A stretch of DNA of 64,000 nt from Flavobacteriales bacterium (GCA_015075325.1 JABTUP010000013.1:25941-89940), one strand, 5' to 3'; counted from the stretch's first letter, positions 36,805 through 45,759 are shown. The notes: generated from the sequence alone by a model not told the origin. Translations and numbers: made by a program.

Positions 36805-37914
36805 ATGAAATTATGCCTTTTTTCTACTCCATTTTTTTATCCGTTTGGAAGTATTATGCCAAACAGTGCACAAAATTTGAACCATGGTGGCTATCGCTAT
36901 GGATTTAACACTCAAAAATCGGATGCAGAAATTACAGGAGCTTGGGGAAGCCATTATACAGCAGAACACTGGATGTACGATGCTCGATTAGGTAGAAGAT
37001 GGAATACTGACCCTGTGCCAGCAGAATGGGAAAGCCCTTATGCGGTTAATAGAAATAATCCGATTTTATATAGTGATCCTAACGGAGATATACCAATTGG
37101 GGCATGGTTGAAAACTGCAGGTCAGAATATTAAGAATTTTGTTAGAACGAAAATATTGGGCAAGACGGCAACAGTTGGTAAAAGAAGTGTTCCCAAACCA
37201 AAGCCAGGACCTGGTCCTCAAAAGACAGGTTATAATGGCCCAAAAGGCGATTGGAGAGGCTTAGCTAATTTATTTAGAAGTGGCATTGGAAATACAGCAC
37301 CAACAGGCAGAATGGTTAATATAGGGTTTGATGATACAGAGTCAGTGTCTGGAACATTGTCATCACAAGGTAATCCGATTGACAGAACGCAACGCTTTAA
37401 TTTTGGAAATGTAATTTCAGATCACCCAAAAAATAAGATTACTGGAGTTCAATTTAGTGCTGATGCCAGCGGTGATGGATCCATTGCTTGGTTAGGTTTC
37501 TTTAACGTTAAAGGATTAACAGGTAATGGAAGAGGGTGGTCTATAGCCAATAGTGGTTTACAGAATATTATTCCAACATGGAGCGACCCAATGTCGGTAG
37601 ATTACATGGAAGGACGAAGTGGAATAATACCAGGGTTAAATTTATTACCTACAGCATTAGTAAATTATGCAGGTGATAAGCAGGGAGTTTTGGGAGGTTT
37701 ATTGGGAGGAACAATGGCATGGACAGGAAATGTGTTTAATAGAATTAATCCAGCATTGGGAAGAATAACCTCGCTAGAAGTACAGTATAGGTCTCTTACG
37801 AATACTCAGGCAGCCTTTACGTTACAATACAAAGCAAGGGTATGGCAAAAGTATGATGAGAATAAATCTCCTTTTATCAGGGCTTGGCATAGATTATGGT
37901 ACGGGTACGATTAG
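36805..37914 (+). CDS. Orphan Rhs C-terminal tip
   Basis: 369 residues. Residues 12-95 are an Rhs core end (YPFGSIMPNS, YRYGFNTQKSDAEITG, YDARLGRRWNTDP, RNNPILYSDPNGD) and the remainder is a tip different from that of the other two Rhs proteins here. The tip has a Pro/Gly/Lys-rich linker near 128-150 and ends in KSPFIRAWHRLWYGYD. No toxin motif is recognised. The DNA at the core start (CCGTTTGG-AGTATTATGCC) is nearly the same as in the tip at 34811-35896, consistent with a recombination point. Confidence 0.8.
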   Translation: MKLCLFSTPFFYPFGSIMPNSAQNLNHGGYRYGFNTQKSDAEITGAWGSHYTAEHWMYDARLGRRWNTDPVPAEWESPYAVNRNNPILYSDPNGDIPIGAWLKTAGQNIKNFVRTKILGKTATVGKRSVPKPKPGPGPQKTGYNGPKGDWRGLANLFRSGIGNTAPTGRMVNIGFDDTESVSGTLSSQGNPIDRTQRFNFGNVISDHPKNKITGVQFSADASGDGSIAWLGFFNVKGLTGNGRGWSIANSGLQNIIPTWSDPMSVDYMEGRSGIIPGLNLLPTALVNYAGDKQGVLGGLLGGTMAWTGNVFNRINPALGRITSLEVQYRSLTNTQAAFTLQYKARVWQKYDENKSPFIRAWHRLWYGYD

Positions 37915-37933
37915 TAAATAATTAGAGCTGTCT

Positions 37934-38989
37934 ATGAAAAAATACATTTTCATACTATTTTTAAGCATTACACATCTTCATTTACATGCTCAAAACTTGG
38001 TGAAAGACCCAAGTTTTGAGGAGTATGTAAGATGTCCTCAAAATATCATTCAAGATATTAGTAAATTTCCCTTAAAAAATTGGAATATACCAACTAAAGG
38101 AACTACTGATTATTTTAATACTTGTTCACATAAATTAGAAACAACTATCCCAAACAATTTTGATGGCTACCAAGAAGCAAGAACAGGAAATGGTGTTGTG
38201 CGTTCTTTAAACAGTGTGAATTGGGTTGAGTATGTTCAAACAGAATTAAAGGAACCTTTAATTAAAGATGAAGAGTATTATGTAGAATTCTGGGTGAGTT
38301 TACAAGAAATTAGCATGATGGCTACTAATAGTTTAGGGGCTTATTTTAGTCCAACTGAAATCATGGAAACTAAATCAGCAAAACCCTTGAATGTAATTCC
38401 TCAAATAAAATCAAAAGATTTTATTACAGATACTGAAAGATGGGTAAAAATATCTGGTGTTTTTAATGCAAATGGTGGGGAGAAATATTTAATTGTAGGT
38501 GGTTTTCCTTCTGATAAAAGTGATTTTATTAAAATGAAAAGAAGTCACCAAAAATCTGCTTCATATTGTATTGACGACATACTAGTAGAACGCGTAAAAA
38601 AAGACACCGTACAAACCAAGCAATTTGCCTCAGAACTAAACAAACCGATAATATTAAAGAACATCACCTTTGAGTTTGGTAAAAGCAAGTTAAGAGAAAG
38701 CTCCTTTGCAGAATTAAACAAACTGGTAACAGAACTCAACGCCAACCCTACCTACAAAATAACTCTATCAGGACATACCGATAACATAGGACAAGAAGAA
38801 GACAACTTAAAACTATCAGAGGCAAGAGCCAAAGCCGTAGCCGAATATTTAATAAGTAAAGGCATAGCCCCAACAAGAATTACCTACAAAGGTTATGGCA
38901 GCCAACAACCCATAGGCACCAACGAAACCGAACAAGGAAGAGAACAAAACCGAAGAGTAGAATTTATCCTAACCCAAGATGAAAAATAG
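37934..38989 (+). CDS. OmpA-family outer-membrane protein with N-terminal carbohydrate-binding-like domain
   Basis: 351 residues with signal peptide (cleavage after LHAQ, about residue 20). Residues 21-210 form a beta-sandwich opening NLVKDPSFEEYVRCP, as in OmpA-type proteins with a CBM-like N-terminus. Residues 230-347 are an OmpA peptidoglycan-binding domain, with TFEFGKSKLRESSFAELNKL, LSGHTDNIGQEEDNLKLSEARAKAV and QNRRVEFIL. Base use changes inside the gene near 38570, from A/T/G-rich to A/C-rich, so the two halves may have different histories. The end overlaps the DUF922 gene by 11 bases. Confidence 0.85.
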   Translation: MKKYIFILFLSITHLHLHAQNLVKDPSFEEYVRCPQNIIQDISKFPLKNWNIPTKGTTDYFNTCSHKLETTIPNNFDGYQEARTGNGVVRSLNSVNWVEYVQTELKEPLIKDEEYYVEFWVSLQEISMMATNSLGAYFSPTEIMETKSAKPLNVIPQIKSKDFITDTERWVKISGVFNANGGEKYLIVGGFPSDKSDFIKMKRSHQKSASYCIDDILVERVKKDTVQTKQFASELNKPIILKNITFEFGKSKLRESSFAELNKLVTELNANPTYKITLSGHTDNIGQEEDNLKLSEARAKAVAEYLISKGIAPTRITYKGYGSQQPIGTNETEQGREQNRRVEFILTQDEK

Positions 38990-39545
38990 CCTATTACTAG
39001 TATTAATAATAATCCCCATCCTATTAACCGCCCAAGCCAAAATAAAAGGAGAGCGAATAACATGGAGTAAAGAGCGAATGCTCACTAGTGAAGACTTTAA
39101 AGCAAAAGCCCAAAAAGGACATAAAGCAGCAGCACAAGCAGATGTTTCAATAGAATCCGAAATCATCAATCAAACCGAAAACGGAGTAAAATTAAAAATA
39201 ATAGCCCTGTTCAATACAGCATACTCATGGATGAAACCCGAAGGTAAAGAAAATGAACATTTATTAAAACACGAACAAGGACACTTTGATATATTTGAAA
39301 TTTTTACAAGAAGATGCAGAAAAGAACTAAAAGAAGCCAAGCTCAACAATAAAAATGTAGCCAAGAAGCTACCTGAAATAATACAAAAATACATACAACA
39401 AGCCTATAAATACCAAGACAAATACGATGAACAAACCCAACACTCCTTAAAAGTAGAAAAACAAGAAGAATGGAATAAAAAAATAGCAGCAGAATTAGAA
39501 GAATTAGAAGCTTACAGTAATCCAGTAATAGAAATTACTTATTAA
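38979..39545 (+). CDS. DUF922 secreted zinc-protease-like protein
   Basis: 188 residues with an N-terminal signal segment (MKNSLLLVLIIIPILLTAQA). The motif HEQGHFDIFEI near 92-102 is the HExxH zinc site of the DUF922 predicted metalloprotease family. RITWSKERMLTSEDFKAK near 25-42 is the usual family opening. A helical Lys/Glu-rich tail follows. The gene shares A/C-rich codon use with the second half of the OmpA gene it overlaps. Substrate unknown. Confidence 0.8.
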   Translation: MKNSLLLVLIIIPILLTAQAKIKGERITWSKERMLTSEDFKAKAQKGHKAAAQADVSIESEIINQTENGVKLKIIALFNTAYSWMKPEGKENEHLLKHEQGHFDIFEIFTRRCRKELKEAKLNNKNVAKKLPEIIQKYIQQAYKYQDKYDEQTQHSLKVEKQEEWNKKIAAELEELEAYSNPVIEITY

Positions 39546-39566
39546 AACAAAAACTTAAGAAGACTT

Positions 39567-39607
39567 TAAAACGCTTGCGAGATTATCTTTCAAGCGTTTT
39601 TTATTTT
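39567..39607 (+). terminator. Terminator after the DUF922 gene
   Basis: AAAACGCTTG (39567-39576) pairs perfectly with CAAGCGTTTT (39591-39600), followed by further T. It closes the OmpA/DUF922 transcript. Confidence 0.85.
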
Positions 39608-39624
39608 ACATCCTGTAACCCATC

Positions 39625-39669
39625 TGTCCTTAGTCTGAAGCGAGGAAATAGCGAGCGGGACTAAGGACA
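39625..39669 (+). repeat. REP hairpin next to a RAYT remnant
   Basis: TGTCCTTAGTC and GACTAAGGACA form a perfect 11-base stem around a 23-base loop containing repeated GCGAG/GCGAGG. The hairpin stands 38 bases before the start of a deleted REP-associated transposase, the usual position of the REP substrate of such enzymes. Confidence 0.65.
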
Positions 39670-39706
39670 ATATCTACAAAACTAAAATAATTCATACATT
39701 TGAAGT

Positions 39707-39822
39707 ATGTCGGAAAGAGGTTATAAAATACGAAACCAACAAGGATTGCATTTGATAACATTTGCAGTAGTGCTAAAGAATATTGTGGAGAGCAAAGTTT
39801 AATAAAAATTGAGGTGTTATAA
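39707..39822 (+). pseudogene. Remnant of a REP-associated tyrosine transposase (RAYT, IS200-like)
   Basis: Only the two ends remain. The frame from ATG 39707 reads MSERGYKIRNQQGLHLITFAV, the characteristic RAYT N-terminus. Then a deletion with a frame change joins SAKEYCGEQSLIKIEVL and stop, the characteristic C-terminus. About 39 codons are left of roughly 180, so the catalytic His-hydrophobic-His and Tyr are lost. With the REP hairpin just upstream, it marks former RAYT activity at the right edge of the accessory island. Confidence 0.8.
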
Positions 39823-39919
39823 AGTCTGTAGTTGCCATACACATAAAGCCTTTTTTTAACGTCGCACAATAATTTTAGTTTAAATACGTACTTTAGCCAA
39901 CACTAACCAATATGCATTA

Positions 39920-41047
39920 ATGAGACTAGTTTTAGTTGTGGCTTTTATTTTTACGGGGTTGTTTTTAAACGCTCAAATTGGTGGTAATAGCACTTATCAG
40001 TTTTTAAATGTTCCTGTATCGAGTAGGGTTGGAGCAATGGGTGGTAGTGCTCTTTCTATTCGCGACGACGACCCGAATTTAACTTTAAACAATCCGTCGT
40101 TGCTTACTCAACCCATGAGTTCATCAGTAACCTTAACTTACTTAAACTATTTTGCTGATATTAATTATGGCTATGTGTCGTATATCCACGATTTTAAAAA
40201 ATGGGGAACTTTTTCGGGAGGATTAAATTACATCGATTACGGAAAGTTTCTAGAAACCGATGCTGGAGGTAACGAATTTGGCAATTTTACTGCTGGCGAA
40301 TACGCTTTTGTGTTGGGTTGGGGAAAAAACATCGACTCCTTGTTTTCTGTTGGAGCAAATTTAAAACCAATTTACAGTAATTTGTACGAATATCGTTCGT
40401 TTGGTTTGGCAATGGATTTGGCAGCAACATACTACAATCCAAAATCAAACTTTGGAGCATCTATTTTAGTTAAAAACATTGGAACACAATTAACTACTTA
40501 CGTTGAAGGTGCTGAAAGAGAACCCATACCTTTTGAAATTCAGGCAGGAGTTTCAAAAAAGTTAAAATATGTACCCATACGTTTGTCGGTTGATTTGGTT
40601 CAATTGCAAAATTGGAATTTAGCTTTTAACGACTCCACTTTTTTAACCAACACAAGTACTAAATTATCGGACGAAGAAAAAGCCGAACGAAATAAAACAA
40701 CTATGTTGAGCGAAGTTTTTAGGCATGTGGTGGTTGGTACTGAAATAATTCCATCAAAAAGTTTTAGTGTTCGTTTTGGATTAAACATTAAACGTAGAGC
40801 AGAACTCGGATTAGACGATAGGGCAGGATTAGCAGGCTTTAGCTGGGGTTTAGGCTTTAGAATAAAGAAATTTTACTTTAGCTATGGAAGTGCAAGATAC
40901 CATTTGGCGGGTTCGTCGAACCATTTTACAGTAACTACCAATATTGGCGATTTTTATAAAAAAGATGTTGTTCCCGTTCAGCAAAAAGAAAAAAAAGTGA
41001 AAAAGGAAAAGCAACCAAAAGAAAAGAAATCGAAAATAGAAGAGTAG
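39920..41047 (+). CDS. porQ: Type IX secretion system protein PorQ
   Basis: 375 residues with signal peptide (cleavage near LNAQ, residue 19). The opening STYQFLNVPVSSRVGAMGGSALSIRDDDPNLTLNNPSLL is diagnostic of PorQ, a beta-barrel of the outer membrane that takes part in type IX secretion and surface attachment of cargo. Long alternating strands follow, ending in a Lys/Glu-rich tail not always present in the family. Near-consensus TACTTTAG lies upstream. First core gene after the accessory island. Confidence 0.9.
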   Translation: MRLVLVVAFIFTGLFLNAQIGGNSTYQFLNVPVSSRVGAMGGSALSIRDDDPNLTLNNPSLLTQPMSSSVTLTYLNYFADINYGYVSYIHDFKKWGTFSGGLNYIDYGKFLETDAGGNEFGNFTAGEYAFVLGWGKNIDSLFSVGANLKPIYSNLYEYRSFGLAMDLAATYYNPKSNFGASILVKNIGTQLTTYVEGAEREPIPFEIQAGVSKKLKYVPIRLSVDLVQLQNWNLAFNDSTFLTNTSTKLSDEEKAERNKTTMLSEVFRHVVVGTEIIPSKSFSVRFGLNIKRRAELGLDDRAGLAGFSWGLGFRIKKFYFSYGSARYHLAGSSNHFTVTTNIGDFYKKDVVPVQQKEKKVKKEKQPKEKKSKIEE

Positions 41048-41048
41048 G

Positions 41049-41750
41049 TTAAACTACTTTTTCCTGAGCTTCTTTCCAAAGTGGGTCGGTTACATTTGGT
41101 GGGGCAATTATAGTAATAGGTTCTTTGGTTACTGGATGAATAAATTCTACTTTTCGAGCATGCAAACTAATTGAAGCATCAGCATTTGAACGATTAAATC
41201 CGTATTTTAAATCGCCTTTTATAGGGCAACCCATGGCAGATAGTTGAACCCTGATTTGATGATGTCTGCCTGTTAAAGGTTTAATTTCCAAAAGATAATA
41301 ATTGTTGAATTGGTAAATTATTTTATACACCAATTCCGATTTTTTTGAATTTGCTACTTCTTTTAAGTGAGCTGTCGATTTGTTTTTTTGCTCATTTTTA
41401 ATGAGGTAATGCACCAACTTTCCTTCGTTGTTTTCGGGTTTGTTTTTTACAATTGCCCAATAGGTTTTTTGCACCGTTTTTTCGTTAAACATTTTGTTTA
41501 ATCGTTCTAAGGCTTTACTTGTTTTAGCGAAAATTACCACGCCACTCACAGGTCTGTCAATTCGATGAACAGTGCCTAAAAACACCTCACCAGGTTTCTG
41601 ATATTTTTCTTTAATAAAAGTTTTTACAATTTCGTTGAGTGGTTTATCGCCGGTTTTATCACCTTGCACAATGTCCGACGATTTTTTGTTTACAGCAATG
41701 ATGTGGTTGTCTTCATATAAAACTTCAACTAAATCGATAAAATTGGTCAT
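41049..41750 (-). CDS. RluA-family RNA pseudouridine synthase
   Basis: 233 residues, the short form without an S4 domain. The catalytic stretch HRIDRPVSGVVIFAKTSKAL near 62-81 contains the essential Asp. KPLTGRHHQIRVQLSAMGCPIKGDLKYGF near 163-191 is the conserved second motif. The target uridine in rRNA or tRNA cannot be assigned from sequence. Its start overlaps the stop of the PD40 protein gene by 4 bases, implying co-transcription, and it converges on porQ with one base between. Confidence 0.9.
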   Translation of the reverse strand: MTNFIDLVEVLYEDNHIIAVNKKSSDIVQGDKTGDKPLNEIVKTFIKEKYQKPGEVFLGTVHRIDRPVSGVVIFAKTSKALERLNKMFNEKTVQKTYWAIVKNKPENNEGKLVHYLIKNEQKNKSTAHLKEVANSKKSELVYKIIYQFNNYYLLEIKPLTGRHHQIRVQLSAMGCPIKGDLKYGFNRSNADASISLHARKVEFIHPVTKEPITIIAPPNVTDPLWKEAQEKVV

Positions 41751-43345
41751 TGCTTATTTTCATTAACAGGTTGCGGTTCAGCAAAGTTAATGCGAATATT
41801 TTGGTTTAGTTCGGGTTTGTAAAACTTTCTGCCTTTTACTTCAAATTTTTTAGTAAATGGTTGATTGTTTGGTGTTTCTGCTATTAAATTGTATTTTCCT
41901 GGAGGTAAAATCATAATGTAAGTACCTTTTTTGTTGCTTTCGTAAATCCCTTGTAAATCGCCAGTTTCAACATTAAAAACCTCCATTCTAATGGGTTCAT
42001 TAATCACAACCGAATCTTGATTAATTACGTATCCTTTAATAGTTGTTAAAGATGGAGGTTCGTTGTTTAGTGTAACTTTATAAATATCGTAATCGCCATA
42101 AGAATCTTTACGGAAAGCAGCTAAATAGGCAAATTTTTTATCTTGGGTAAAACAGATGGAGTAATCATCTAAAGGAGTATTTAACGGATAGCCAATGTTT
42201 TCGGGTTTGCTCCACGTGTTGGTTTCGTTGTTGTATTCGCTTTTAAAAACATCGTATCCACCAATGTTATGATGACCTTCGGAAGCAAAATAAAGCGTAT
42301 TTCCATTGTTAGTGAGGTAAGGGTAATTTTCGTTGTAAGGTGTATTTATTGCATCGCCAATATTTTCGGGTGCCGACCATGTTCCGTTAGGCAACATTCG
42401 AGAAATGTATAAATCGAAACCACCTTTACCTCCAGCAACATTGCTGCTATAAATAACCAAATCTTTTTCGTTGGTTATGGTTGCCGAAATTTGTTCACTG
42501 GTTTTGTTGTTTATGTGTTTGCCTTTAACCATTTCTGGTTTTTTAAAAGTTGATTTTGATTTTTCTGCAATTTGTAAATTGTTTTTGCTTTCTGGATTGT
42601 TAACATAGTAAAAAACAATTTCACCATTTTCTGAAATTCCAGCAGTTTGTTCGTTACCGTAAGAGTTTGGCGAACCAATTGATGCTGCTTTGCTCCATGC
42701 GGTAGATTTAAATTTGGAAGCATAAATATCGGCAGTATAGTTGCCCTCTAAATCAAATATTCTTCCAGTAGTTCCTTCTCTTCTGGTGGTAAAAAGCAAG
42801 TACGATTCCATGTCGGCAATTAAAGGAAGGTAGTCTTTTCCTTTTGAGTTTACCGTATTTCCTAAATTTTCGAAAGTAACATTTACTGGGTTTTTTATTA
42901 ATTCTTTAGCATTGTTGCATTGTTCAATTCTTCGTTTTGTTTCATCAGCCAAACTTGCGTTGGATGGTTGAGTTTGAAGAAATTTTTTGTACGTTTCAAT
43001 GGCTTTATCAAACCTTAATGTTGCATGATATCCTTTTGCCAGATAAAACCAAACTTCTTGAGGGGCATCTGATTTTTTGCTTACTTTTTCTAAAGTTTTA
43101 ATTCCGTTTTCAAAATCGAAAGTATTAACTAAACAAACGCCAAAATGATAGCCATTTTTAGTGTCTGTCATGTCTTTTTTGTAAATTTCGCGATACAATT
43201 CTAAAGCCTTGGTGTAATTGCCTGCCACAAAAAGTTTACTTGCATTGTCTGGCAATTCGTAATGAAGCTTTTGGGCATTCGCATTAAAATGGAAGCCAAA
43301 AACAAATAAAGTAGAAAATAATATAGGCAATATAAATTTCTTCAC
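41747..43345 (-). CDS. TPR/PD40-repeat periplasmic or outer-membrane protein without OmpA domain
   Basis: 532 residues with signal peptide (cleavage near ANAQ, about residue 24). TPR-like helices (about 35-135) are followed by PD40/WD40-like blades with repeated YPYLTNNGNTLYFASEGHHNIGGYDVF-type phrases (to about 440), then a carboxypeptidase-regulatory-like domain (TTIKGYVINQDSVVINEPI). It resembles the OmpA protein at 49894-51894 but stops before an OmpA domain would begin. PorE-like proteins with this layout belong to type IX secretion or gliding complexes. Not being anchored to peptidoglycan, this one would act differently. Confidence 0.75.
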   Translation of the reverse strand: MKKFILPILFSTLFVFGFHFNANAQKLHYELPDNASKLFVAGNYTKALELYREIYKKDMTDTKNGYHFGVCLVNTFDFENGIKTLEKVSKKSDAPQEVWFYLAKGYHATLRFDKAIETYKKFLQTQPSNASLADETKRRIEQCNNAKELIKNPVNVTFENLGNTVNSKGKDYLPLIADMESYLLFTTRREGTTGRIFDLEGNYTADIYASKFKSTAWSKAASIGSPNSYGNEQTAGISENGEIVFYYVNNPESKNNLQIAEKSKSTFKKPEMVKGKHINNKTSEQISATITNEKDLVIYSSNVAGGKGGFDLYISRMLPNGTWSAPENIGDAINTPYNENYPYLTNNGNTLYFASEGHHNIGGYDVFKSEYNNETNTWSKPENIGYPLNTPLDDYSICFTQDKKFAYLAAFRKDSYGDYDIYKVTLNNEPPSLTTIKGYVINQDSVVINEPIRMEVFNVETGDLQGIYESNKKGTYIMILPPGKYNLIAETPNNQPFTKKFEVKGRKFYKPELNQNIRINFAEPQPVNENKQ

Positions 43346-43442
43346 AGCCTAAAATTAACAAAAAGTTAAATCAAAAAAATATTGTTGTAAAATCTTTTAA
43401 TTATAAGTTGATTTGTTATAAATGCGAACTTGTTTAAACTCG

Positions 43443-43612
43443 TCGAGTGCCGACGAAAGAGGTATGTCGAGGGGTATTTTTTTTTTTTTTTTTTTTGAGT
43501 TCTCGATACTACAAAACTTTGTTGGCACTTCGTTTAACATCACGAACTGACTGTCACTTCGAGTGCCGACGAAGGAGGTGTATCGAGAAGTTTTTTTTTG
43601 AGTTCTCGATAC
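43443..43612. repeat. Two copies of a dispersed REP-like repeat
   Basis: Copy one (43443-43509) and copy two (43555-43612) both read TCGAGTGCCGACGAA-GAGGT, then a GTATCGAG-type arm, a T-run and TTCTCGATAC. In copy two GTATCGAGAA (43580-43589) and TTCTCGATAC (43603-43612) form a perfect 10-base stem. Copy one contains an uninterrupted run of 20 T (43477-43496). A degenerate relative occurs near 53511-53580. The gap 43346-43676 has no gene I can support. Confidence 0.75.
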
Positions 43613-43676
43613 GCTTTAATTCCACTTACTCTCTAATCAAATTATGAAAAAATATCGTTAAAATGGGTTGTTAAAA

Positions 43677-45545
43677 CTAAAACACATCATCTTCATCAAA
43701 CACTAAATCGGCGTCTTTTTCCCAAATTTCCATTTCGCAAGGTTTGCAATTAAATTTTAATTTGTATTCGTTTTCACCGTGTTTTAGCACCAATGGTTCA
43801 ACTACTTTTTCGCCCATGGTATTTCGTTGAAACCTTGCACATTTACCCAATTCGTATTTTACACAATACTTGGTTGTCATTACCCGCGATTTACCAGGAT
43901 CCCATTGTAATTCAAAAGCTTTTTCAATTGTTGTAACTCCGTGTCGTTTGTAAAAAGCTCGAGCCAATTTGTTTGCCACATTATAGGTAAAATCCAATTG
44001 GGTAACAGGGTAGGGATGGTCTGTTTTTGTAAGTTTAAACTCTTCACGATGGTATTCATTTATTCTTACATCAATCAATTGTTCTAAAGCTATTCTTCTT
44101 ATTTCGTTTATTTTAGAAATCGGTAAAAACCAATTTTCGGTAAAATTCACGGTTATATCATCAACAATAAAAGGAGTATTTCCTGTTTTCGAAAGGTTTT
44201 TCTTTACATTAGCAATTACCGACTCTTCGTTTTTGCTCACTTCTTTTTCGGTGGTAATTTCAGCAGTGCTTTGGTGTCCGTCTTCATCAACTGCAATTAG
44301 TTTAAATCCAATATTGGTTTCAGAAAAAGTTAAACAAACCCCAATTTTTCGAATGGCACTGTCATCACGTTCAACCAACTTGTTAAAAGAAGCATCGGCA
44401 TTTCTGTAAATTATGGTTCCTTCTTTAATGGGTTTAAAGGTGTTTGGAATAACAACACCGTTTTCAATGGTGTTAATTTGAGCACCATCGGCTTCATTGT
44501 TTTCGTTTATAAAATAAAGCCCATCACCATTGTTTAGTTTATCAACATTTTCAATGATGTATCCCTTTTTGGTAGTTTCAATTAATCTACCAATAACTTG
44601 TCCTTGCGATTTTGGTGTTTCCCACGAACCAATTTTTGCCGTTCGTTTGTTTACAAAGTAATCGGTATAACCCCTGTTAAAACTTCTGTCCATTTCTGCA
44701 TCAAAGTTGTAAAAGGTTCTGCCCGACGATGCTTTTTGGTAGTTTGGATTGTTTTCTAAATAAGCATCTAGTTTTTTTCTCAAATACGACACATTGTTTT
44801 TAACATAAACCAAGTCTTTTAAACGACCTTCAATTTTAAATGAAGTAATACCAGCTTCAATTAGGTTGGGTAGTTGGTTGCTTAAATCTAAATCTTTTAT
44901 AGAAAGCAAATGACTGTTGGCAATTAATGTTTTACCTGTTCCGTCAATTAAATTATAAGGTAATCTACAATTTTGAGCACACGAACCTCTGTTTGCACTG
45001 CGTTCGCCACCAGCAATGCTCATGTAGCAATTTCCACTAAACGAAACACACAATGCTCCCGAAACAAAAAACTCTAATTCAACATCAGTAGTTTCGTGTA
45101 TTTCTTTAATCTGATCTAAATTTAATTCTCGGGCTAAAACCACTCTTTTTATTCCTGCGTCGGCAAGAAATTTAACATGTTTAGGGTCGCGATTATTAGC
45201 TTGTGTGCTGGCATGAAGAACAATAGGAGGTAAGTCCATTTCTAAAATAGCCATGTCTTGCACAATTAGTGCGTCAACTCCAATATCGTACAGTTCGTAA
45301 ATAAGCTTTTTGCAGTCGTCTAATTCTTTATCGTATAAAATGGTATTGATAACCACAAAAACTTGAGCTTTAAATAAGTGGGCGTATTTAACCAGTTCAG
45401 CAATATCTTCTACTGGGTTTGTTGCGTTTGAACGAGCACCAAATTGTGGAGCACCAATGTAAACAGCATCGGCACCAGCATTAATAGCTGCTATGCCTTG
45501 AAACAAATTTTTGGCAGGTGCCAGAATTTCAATTTTCTTTTTCAT
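43677..45545 (-). CDS. U32 family peptidase (RlhA-like)
   Basis: 622 residues. The start MKKKIEILAPAKNLFQGIAAINAGADAVYIG is the TIM-barrel opening of the U32 family. The signature ELEFFVSGALCVSFSGNCYMS with further Cys residues in SANRGSCAQNCRLPY near 160-195 is complete; these Cys bind an iron-sulfur cluster in related enzymes. The long C-terminus with CVKYELGKC and CKPCEM-type Cys pairs recalls RlhA/TrhP proteins, which hydroxylate 23S rRNA or tRNA using prephenate. Classical collagenase activity is unlikely. Stands alone. Confidence 0.85.
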   Translation of the reverse strand: MKKKIEILAPAKNLFQGIAAINAGADAVYIGAPQFGARSNATNPVEDIAELVKYAHLFKAQVFVVINTILYDKELDDCKKLIYELYDIGVDALIVQDMAILEMDLPPIVLHASTQANNRDPKHVKFLADAGIKRVVLARELNLDQIKEIHETTDVELEFFVSGALCVSFSGNCYMSIAGGERSANRGSCAQNCRLPYNLIDGTGKTLIANSHLLSIKDLDLSNQLPNLIEAGITSFKIEGRLKDLVYVKNNVSYLRKKLDAYLENNPNYQKASSGRTFYNFDAEMDRSFNRGYTDYFVNKRTAKIGSWETPKSQGQVIGRLIETTKKGYIIENVDKLNNGDGLYFINENNEADGAQINTIENGVVIPNTFKPIKEGTIIYRNADASFNKLVERDDSAIRKIGVCLTFSETNIGFKLIAVDEDGHQSTAEITTEKEVSKNEESVIANVKKNLSKTGNTPFIVDDITVNFTENWFLPISKINEIRRIALEQLIDVRINEYHREEFKLTKTDHPYPVTQLDFTYNVANKLARAFYKRHGVTTIEKAFELQWDPGKSRVMTTKYCVKYELGKCARFQRNTMGEKVVEPLVLKHGENEYKLKFNCKPCEMEIWEKDADLVFDEDDVF

Positions 45546-45707
45546 AACTGTTCAAAGTTCCTAATAAATATTATACAACAGTTTTTTAACGAAACAGAAA
45601 AAGCGGAGTAATTATAATAGAACTGATTTTATTACAAAATAAAATTTTATAGAATTGGTAATTGAAGATAAATTTCGAAACAATATTTTAGTGTAAAAAT
45701 TAGATTA

Positions 45708-45715
45708 TAATTTTG
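45708..45715 (+). promoter_or_regulatory. -7 promoter element of the PLP enzyme gene
   Basis: TAATTTTG fits TAnnTTTG and lies 44 bases before the ATG at 45760. No clear -33 element. Confidence 0.4.
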
Positions 45716-45759
45716 AAAAATATGAAATTTGTAAAATAATATTTTAAACATTTAATAGT

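Noticed and set aside
43447..43647. 66-codon frame with poly-Phe
   Set aside because: Poly-Phe comes from the 20-T tract in a dispersed repeat.
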